Part shown: piece by piece, positions 6,662 through 11,157 of the stretch | How positions within the stretch are numbered: position 1 is the first letter of the stretch | Layout of the letters: each line of letters starts with the position of its first letter | Assembly: GCA_002317115.1 (NCBI GenBank) | Contig: DCIP01000197.1 | Location: forward strand, 1 to 11,157 | Origin: Candidatus Scybalocola fimicaballi | GTDB lineage: Bacteria; Bacteroidota; Bacteroidia; Bacteroidales; Paludibacteraceae | DNA length: 11,157 nt | Reading direction: 5' to 3' | Translations under genes and position numbers: made by a program | The notes under the pieces: generated by a model | Databases searched by the model: none | Seen by the model: the letters and a program-made list of their open reading frames with translations, nothing else | What the model was told of the DNA's origin: nothing

Positions 6662-7933
6662 TCATAATTTCAATAGATATTTCCAGCATGGCATAACCTC
6701 AATCATTCCATGTGAATCCTCAATTTGTTCTTCCTCGTCATACGTCAGTATAAGTCGACGTTTGCAAGACAGACGATTAGGCAGTTTTTTTAATGCATCA
6801 ATCTCCCTCTTTCTTGTGTCTTGATCATTTAGAGAATAGCTAACTTGGACTGCCAATTCCTCATTCGGCACATAAAAGTCTACCTCAAATCCATCATTAT
6901 AAAAATATACCTGCTCATTATCCATATCGTGACCATACATTCTAAAAAGATGCAAAGCCACCATATTTTCCAGCAACATTGAATCCTTGTCGATAAGGAA
7001 AAGTCGCAAGATTCCGTTGTCGATAAAATAATATTTGCAATTGCTTTCTTTATCAGCCAGACAACTCACATAGTTTTTTAATCGCAACAAAAGCCATGCG
7101 TCTTCACAATACTCAATATATTTGATCGTTGTGGCAAGGCTTAATTTTCCTCCGACGCTGGACATAATACTATTTATTCGATTATAACTGATTGGTCGGC
7201 ATACACTTTCCGCCATTTTTCTGACAAGAACTCTTATTCCAGCAACATTGGACACCTTATTCCTTGCAATTATATCACCCAAATATATTTTCTGATAAAC
7301 ACTATTCAAATAGTTTGTGCGCACAGGCAATAAAACACCTCCTGGGAGCCCACCGTCGTGCAAATATTCTTCATATTTACGGATCAGAGATATATGTCCC
7401 TGAGTCGAAATTATATCATTTTTGTCTACCGAAACATGATGAATTTTTAGAAATTCAGTCAAGTCGTAAGGATAAACCTCTTTCACAAGAAATCTGCCTC
7501 CTAATGTTGTATTTATCTCTCCCGACAACATTTTTGCGTTTGATCCAGTCAAATAGACAGAGTATCCTGTATCCGCCATTCGTCTAGCAAATTTCTCCCA
7601 ATGATCGACATTTTGAATTTCATCAAGAAACAACATTGGACGTTTGCCATACATCTCTCCATGACATTCCAAAAGTTTATTAAAATCCGACGTCGTAAAA
7701 TCAGACAATCGTTCATCCTCAAAATTCACATACAACATCTCATCCCATTTTCGACCTTCAGCCAATAGCTCCTGCATCTTTTGGAACAACATATACGATT
7801 TTCCAGAACGACGAACACCAACTATCACAATACAAGGAAAATCATCCAACATCACCTTCCTTGGCATTATCTCATATCGTTCTACTTCCGATTGATTATC
7901 CCGTATTATTTGTTTTAGAATCTGTTTGTCCAT
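6662..7933 (-). CDS. AAA_14/DUF4143-type ATP-binding protein
   Basis: A P-loop ATPase of the AAA_14 + DUF4143 family, 423 residues from the ATG at 7933. Walker A is GVRRSGKS (39-46), Walker B is MLFLDEIQ (100-107), and a sensor-like strand YLTGSNAKML follows (127-136). The DUF4143 part occupies roughly 190-355 and includes a winged-helix-like stretch (ISYNRINSIMSSVGGKLSL, then a YIEYCEDAWLL helix). The C-terminus has a restriction-endonuclease-like FEVDFYV strand, but the following strand reads AVQVSYS instead of the E-x-K of an active PD-(D/E)XK site, so nuclease activity is doubtful. The frame extends to a TTG at 7978, but that lies upstream of the proposed promoter and inside a repeat, so 7933 is chosen; MDKQILKQII also fits the family's usual start. 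The cellular role of this family is unknown. It is monocistronic, between its own repeat-bearing promoter and the GH5 promoter. Confidence 0.88.
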   Translation of the reverse strand: MDKQILKQIIRDNQSEVERYEIMPRKVMLDDFPCIVIVGVRRSGKSYMLFQKMQELLAEGRKWDEMLYVNFEDERLSDFTTSDFNKLLECHGEMYGKRPMLFLDEIQNVDHWEKFARRMADTGYSVYLTGSNAKMLSGEINTTLGGRFLVKEVYPYDLTEFLKIHHVSVDKNDIISTQGHISLIRKYEEYLHDGGLPGGVLLPVRTNYLNSVYQKIYLGDIIARNKVSNVAGIRVLVRKMAESVCRPISYNRINSIMSSVGGKLSLATTIKYIEYCEDAWLLLRLKNYVSCLADKESNCKYYFIDNGILRLFLIDKDSMLLENMVALHLFRMYGHDMDNEQVYFYNDGFEVDFYVPNEELAVQVSYSLNDQDTRKREIDALKKLPNRLSCKRRLILTYDEEEQIEDSHGMIEVMPCWKYLLKL

Positions 7934-7957
7934 GTTCGTAAATGTATTTTCAAGAGA

Positions 7958-7991
7958 CAAAAATACACTTTTATTCAATCAATTAAACAAA
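7958..7991 (-). promoter_or_regulatory. Promoter of the AAA_14/DUF4143 ATPase gene
   Basis: The minus strand has TATTTTTG (7958-7965), matching TAnnTTTG, with a TTTG (7988-7991) 22 bp upstream. Transcription would start near 7951, about 18 nt before the ATG at 7933. The TTTG and the spacer lie within the first of three repeats (7969-7993), so a protein bound there would compete directly with RNA polymerase. Confidence 0.6.
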
Positions 7992-8059
7992 ATATAGTCG
8001 TTTTTATTCAATCAATTAAACAAAATTGGTATATTCTTATTTAATCGATTAAACAAAAT
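7969..8059. repeat. Three 25-bp direct repeats at an exact 33-bp period (candidate operator array)
   Basis: The copies are 7969-7993, 8002-8026 and 8035-8059. The first two are identical over 25 bp and the third differs at 3 positions. Each ends ATTAAACAAAAT; the 8-bp spacers (7994-8001 and 8027-8034) are unrelated to each other, so the repeats are conserved against their background. Copy 3 contains the perfect 14-bp palindrome TTTAATCGATTAAA; copies 1 and 2 have a two-mismatch version of it. The 33-bp spacing is close to three helical turns, placing all copies on about the same face of the DNA. The array lies between the terminator of the lipoprotein gene and the ATPase gene and overlaps the ATPase promoter. 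Confidence 0.9.
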
Positions 8060-8061
8060 AC

Positions 8062-8087
8062 AAAAAAAGACGCACGAAAGTGCGTCT
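8062..8087 (-). terminator. Intrinsic terminator of the lipoprotein gene
   Basis: A perfect 8-bp stem, AGACGCAC (8068-8075) with GTGCGTCT (8080-8087), has a 4-nt loop (GAAA on the plus strand). On the minus strand it is followed by a run of T (complement of 8062-8067). It lies about 100 nt after the stop at 8184, and 8088-8183 holds nothing else I can identify. Confidence 0.88.
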
Positions 8088-8183
8088 GGATGAGTGAATT
8101 TTATCAGTTTCTGTTTCCAACGGTCAAATTGGGCAATCTGTTTTTCGCATTTTAGCATTTATAATTTTACACTATCTATAGAA

Positions 8184-9299
8184 CTATTCTTCATCTGAAT
8201 CCAAGAATCCATAAAAATTAGGGCAATATTTCATAATGTCAACGTCGGCATCATTCCCAAACATATAATCACCATTTCTGACCATTCCTGGATGATTGAT
8301 AAGACACAATCCACAGGCTATTGCATTTGTATCTTGAGGATTTTCTTTGACATGTTTGGAGATGGTAGTATAAACTTGTTTTCTCATTCTATCATACGAA
8401 TAATTTGGAATGACGGCGTCTCTAGACCGACCTAATACAGATTGAGAAAAAGCTCTCCATAAAATCCACATTCGTTCCAATAAAATTGAATATTTGCCGG
8501 AGTTTAACAATGAAGACATCAAGTCGATAGAATAAGTGCCACGAAATGTTGAGCTTTTCATTGAACAAGCAAGAGTGATCGCACATTGTTCGTCAAAACT
8601 TCTTGCACCCTCTATTTTTTGACAAATGGCATCGATCATTGTTGAATCGTCTTGAATAGCCTCGATTTCTTTTTGAATACTATCGTACTTGGAAATTAAG
8701 GCGTCGACATAAGAAAAGTAATTGTACACTTTAGAAGTGTCAAAATGTTCTATATTGTCCACAATAAAATCATTATATTTATTGTAAACTCTGCCTGGAA
8801 ATCGATCTTCCGACCATTTTTCTGGACCATTATTAATGAACCAAACCATTTCTTTTTGGAATTTTTCTGCTTCGTGTTGATGTTTAAGTCCTAATTTCTT
8901 AGCACTAATATTTCCAATAGCAAATATAATGCTATCTGTAGGTACAAGTTGTTCTGATCCAGACATTTGAGTACGAGCCCATATTTCATAGTCTGCCCAT
9001 ATAGAATGAGAAAACGCAAATGCATTATAAAGGTCGTTACTTAGAATCTTACTTTCTTCTTCTGAATCCAAGTACCATGCGGACAAACAACATAATCCTT
9101 GAGGGTTGTCTGTCTGACAAGCAAATGGATCATCTAATAAATCCATTTCCAATTTTTTAATAAAAGAATCATAGTCAATCTCAATAGAAGATGTATTGTC
9201 CAAATCAGAATTTGCTTTCTGAGAAGAACAAGAAACGAAAAAGTTCAATGCCAAAGTTAGGAATTTACCTAACACTACAGTTTTTGTACGTGTTTTCAT
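8184..9299 (-). CDS. Putative lipoprotein of unknown function
   Basis: A 371-residue protein that I do not recognise. It begins MKTRTKTVVLGKFLTLALNF and reaches C24 in FFVSCSSQ, a plausible though imperfect lipobox (F at -3), so it is probably exported and lipid-modified. The mature part is acidic and rich in aromatic residues and looks mainly helical, for example KYDSIQKEIEAIQDDSTM and LLERMWILWRAF. Several cysteines occur in pairs or nearby (LCCLSAWY; ACGLCLINH), which could form disulfides in the periplasm. No enzyme motif is visible. It is transcribed alone: an inverted repeat and a near-consensus -7 element precede it, and a strong terminator follows. The upstream gene encodes a calcium P-type ATPase on the same strand, but nothing shows a functional link. 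Confidence 0.75.
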   Translation of the reverse strand: MKTRTKTVVLGKFLTLALNFFVSCSSQKANSDLDNTSSIEIDYDSFIKKLEMDLLDDPFACQTDNPQGLCCLSAWYLDSEEESKILSNDLYNAFAFSHSIWADYEIWARTQMSGSEQLVPTDSIIFAIGNISAKKLGLKHQHEAEKFQKEMVWFINNGPEKWSEDRFPGRVYNKYNDFIVDNIEHFDTSKVYNYFSYVDALISKYDSIQKEIEAIQDDSTMIDAICQKIEGARSFDEQCAITLACSMKSSTFRGTYSIDLMSSLLNSGKYSILLERMWILWRAFSQSVLGRSRDAVIPNYSYDRMRKQVYTTISKHVKENPQDTNAIACGLCLINHPGMVRNGDYMFGNDADVDIMKYCPNFYGFLDSDEE

Positions 9300-9333
9300 A
9301 ATGGGATTTAATTTTAGACTAATGAATTATGTG

Positions 9334-9342
9334 CAAACAATA
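9334..9342 (-). promoter_or_regulatory. Near-consensus -7 element of the lipoprotein gene
   Basis: The minus strand reads TATTGTTTG, which is TA-TTTG with three instead of two intervening bases, 35 bp before the ATG. It abuts the inverted repeat at 9342-9371, which occupies the place of the -33 region. Weak by sequence, but it is the best candidate in the gap. Confidence 0.3.
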
Positions 9343-9371
9343 CCAAGTTAAAAGCGAGTTTATAACTTGGT
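9342..9371. repeat. 9-bp inverted repeat upstream of the lipoprotein gene
   Basis: ACCAAGTTA (9342-9350) and TAACTTGGT (9363-9371) are perfect complements separated by 12 bp. Neither side has a T run, so it is not a standard terminator. Its position just upstream of the candidate -7 element fits an operator for a dimeric regulator. A structural RNA role is also possible. Confidence 0.55.
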
Positions 9372-9381
9372 TGTTAGTAGA

Positions 9382-9409
9382 GAGGGTGCACCTCAACAAT
9401 CGCACCCTC
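9382..9409 (-). terminator. Hairpin after the calcium ATPase gene, possible terminator
   Basis: GAGGGTGC (9382-9389) pairs perfectly with GCACCCTC (9402-9409), 12-nt loop, beginning 11 nt after the ATPase stop at 9421. The stem is GC-rich but on the minus strand is followed by TCTCTACTAAC rather than a T run, so termination may be inefficient or Rho-assisted. The palindrome GGTGCACC inside it offers an alternative fold. Confidence 0.5.
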
Positions 9410-9420
9410 ATGAACATAAA

Positions 9421-11157
9421 TTATCGTTTTACAAATCTCATAACCTCACCAACAACCAATACCAATGACGTTGCAGCAGTGATTATAACCCAATCAATAA
9501 CCTTAATTCCTCCCTGTGCCACATTAAACATTTCCTGTAAACCTGGCATTTCAGTCATTAGGACTTGACCAAGGAAGATTACCAAGGCGATGATAATAAA
9601 CCATTTTGTGTCTTTCCATGAAATTCCCTTAAATGCAGAATCTGAAGTCATAAATGCCTTTGCATTGAACAAATTCCAGAACTGAAGCATCACGAAAATT
9701 GTGAAGAACAAACCTAATTCGTATGCAGAAAGTCCATTGTTATTTCCCCACATCGCCGATCCATCGAAAAGATCTGTCAAACAAGTTACATTAGTGTGTT
9801 GGAAATATATACAAATTCCAAGAAGGATTACTGTAAATATTCCACCTACACCTAAGATACCCTTTCCCATATCTTTAAGAATATGTTCATTTACAGATCG
9901 TGGATTCTCATCCATAACTGTTTTTGCAGGAGGCAATGAAGCTAACGCAAGAGCGGCAAATGTATCCATAATCAAATTTACCCAAAGCATCTGAGTTACA
10001 GTTAAAGGAGATTCTTCTCCAATAAAAGCACCAATTGCAACAATAAGACAAGCGGCAACATTTACCGTCATCTGGAATAAGATAAAACGCTTGATATTTT
10101 TATAAAGAGAACGGCCCCACATCACAGCATTAGCAATAGTGCTAAATGAATTGTCTATAATAGTCATATCACTAGCCTCTTTTGCAACAGCAGTACCATC
10201 ACCCATAGATAGACCAACGTTAGCAGCGTTAAGAGCAGGAGCATCATTTGTTCCATCTCCTGTTACAGCAACAATATAATCAAGGTCCTTCAAGATACGT
10301 ACAGCACGCTCTTTATCATTTGGACGAGCTCGTGATATAATTTTAACCTTAGGCAATCTCTCTTTTAGATCATCATCCGACATCTCAGCAAGTTCTGTTC
10401 CGATAAGAATATTTATATCAGTATCTTCATTTTTCCAAAGGCCAAGCTGACGAGCAATTTCTTTTGCTGTACCTGGAGCATCTCCCGTGACAATCTTAAC
10501 CTGGATACCAGCTTTCAAACATTCTGCAATAGCATCAGGCACATCTGAACGCACAGGATCCAAAATACCAACGATTCCCATCATACTAAGATCGTTGATA
10601 TTCAATTTTCCATCAGTAAAAATATCATCGTCATCATTTAATTCTTTATATGCAAATGCCAGTGTACGATAAGCATGATTTTGATATTCAACCAATTTAT
10701 CATTATATGCTTCAATATCTGATTTTGAAACTTGACATAGGTTCATCAGAATATCTGGAGCTCCTTTTACGTAAACAATACGTTTTCCTGTCACCTTTGA
10801 ATTAACTATCGTCGCCATATATTTAAGTTCTGTTGTGAACTGAAGACGATCAATAACAGACAAACTTTCTCGAATATCTAGATAGTTAACGCCATTACTC
10901 TCAAGCCATAAAAGTAAAGCTCCTTCTGTTGGATTACCAATCGCTTTGACCTTTTGAGGATTCGCATGATCCAAATTAGCAGTTGTATTAATTGCGATAC
11001 ACTCTTTTAATAGAGAAGATGATCTATCACAACCCAATTTTTGATCTTTCAACTCGGAGAATGCTGTCTCTACAACTGTCATCTGATTCTGAGTCAAAGT
11101 ACCAGTTTTATCTGAACAGATAACAGAAACAGCCCCCATTGTCTCACAAGCATGCAT
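9421..11157 (-). CDS. Calcium-translocating P-type ATPase, PMCA/SERCA-like, C-terminal 578 residues (5'-truncated by window end)
   Basis: This is the catalytic and C-terminal membrane half of a P2-type ATPase; the N-terminal actuator domain and M1-M4 lie beyond the window, and the methionine at the edge is internal. Numbered from the edge: phosphorylated D16 in CSDKTGTLT, nucleotide-binding KGAPD (131-135), TGDAPGTA (225 on), and the hinge TGDGTNDAPAL (299-309). Six hydrophobic segments follow at about 358-379, 386-408, 432-453, 480-498, 518-537 and 554-574, matching M5-M10. M6 contains NLIMDTFAALALA (394-406), whose N and D are calcium-site ligands in plasma-membrane Ca2+-ATPases. Together these indicate ATP-driven Ca2+ export from the cytoplasm. 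The missing M4 PEGL-type motif would confirm the ion. The gene looks intact where visible. Confidence 0.93.
   Translation of the reverse strand: MHACETMGAVSVICSDKTGTLTQNQMTVVETAFSELKDQKLGCDRSSSLLKECIAINTTANLDHANPQKVKAIGNPTEGALLLWLESNGVNYLDIRESLSVIDRLQFTTELKYMATIVNSKVTGKRIVYVKGAPDILMNLCQVSKSDIEAYNDKLVEYQNHAYRTLAFAYKELNDDDDIFTDGKLNINDLSMMGIVGILDPVRSDVPDAIAECLKAGIQVKIVTGDAPGTAKEIARQLGLWKNEDTDINILIGTELAEMSDDDLKERLPKVKIISRARPNDKERAVRILKDLDYIVAVTGDGTNDAPALNAANVGLSMGDGTAVAKEASDMTIIDNSFSTIANAVMWGRSLYKNIKRFILFQMTVNVAACLIVAIGAFIGEESPLTVTQMLWVNLIMDTFAALALASLPPAKTVMDENPRSVNEHILKDMGKGILGVGGIFTVILLGICIYFQHTNVTCLTDLFDGSAMWGNNNGLSAYELGLFFTIFVMLQFWNLFNAKAFMTSDSAFKGISWKDTKWFIIIALVIFLGQVLMTEMPGLQEMFNVAQGGIKVIDWVIITAATSLVLVVGEVMRFVKR

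Noticed and set aside
6507..6689. 60-codon frame between the ATPase and GH5 genes on the minus strand
   Set aside because: It overlaps the ATPase end in another frame, covers the GH5 promoter region and shows no recognisable features.
7969..8059. Short regularly spaced repeats that could suggest a CRISPR array
   Set aside because: Spacers are only 8 bp, there are three units, and no cas gene is nearby; the array overlaps a promoter instead.
9329..9568. 79-codon plus-strand frame across the lipoprotein-ATPase gap
   Set aside because: It overlaps the calcium ATPase 3' end in antisense, and the gap portion is occupied by hairpins; no protein-like features.

Overview
The window looks like an ordinary chromosomal stretch of a fibre-degrading member of the Bacteroidota, most likely Bacteroidales; I cannot name a genus. 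The reasons are: candidate promoters with the Bacteroides-type -7 element TAnnTTTG; start codons without clear Shine-Dalgarno sequences; two exported proteins with tails resembling type IX secretion sorting domains; a class 1B pyrK-pyrD pair; and an AAA_14/DUF4143 ATPase of a kind common in this phylum.

Layout. Plus strand, left end: the 3' part of a DUF4874/DUF4832-type secreted protein (1-1266), then a compact two-gene cassette of a small putative antitoxin and a PIN-domain toxin (1401-2114). Everything to the right is on the minus strand. In transcription order from the right edge it holds: a PMCA-type calcium P-type ATPase cut by the window end (11157-9421); a 371-residue lipoprotein of unknown function (9299-8184) with its own terminator; an AAA_14/DUF4143 ATPase (start re-assigned to 7933, end 6662); a secreted multi-domain GH5 glycoside hydrolase (6481-4535) with a strong terminator; and a pyrimidine operon of pyrK (start re-assigned to 4434), pyrD and a small membrane-anchored protein of unknown function (ends at 2201), closed by a terminator at 2151-2175.

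How the genes work together. PyrK and PyrD form the NAD-linked dihydroorotate dehydrogenase of de novo pyrimidine synthesis, and the third gene of that operon is probably co-transcribed. The GH5 enzyme and the DUF4832 protein both look exported and may act on polysaccharide, but they are separate transcription units. The antitoxin-PIN pair is a self-contained module. The DUF4143 ATPase stands alone behind an unusual control region: three 25-bp repeats at an exact 33-bp period, the first lying between the proposed promoter elements. This is the most interesting non-coding structure in the window. I see no tRNA or rRNA gene, insertion sequence or CRISPR array, and no gene-free stretch longer than about 250 bases.
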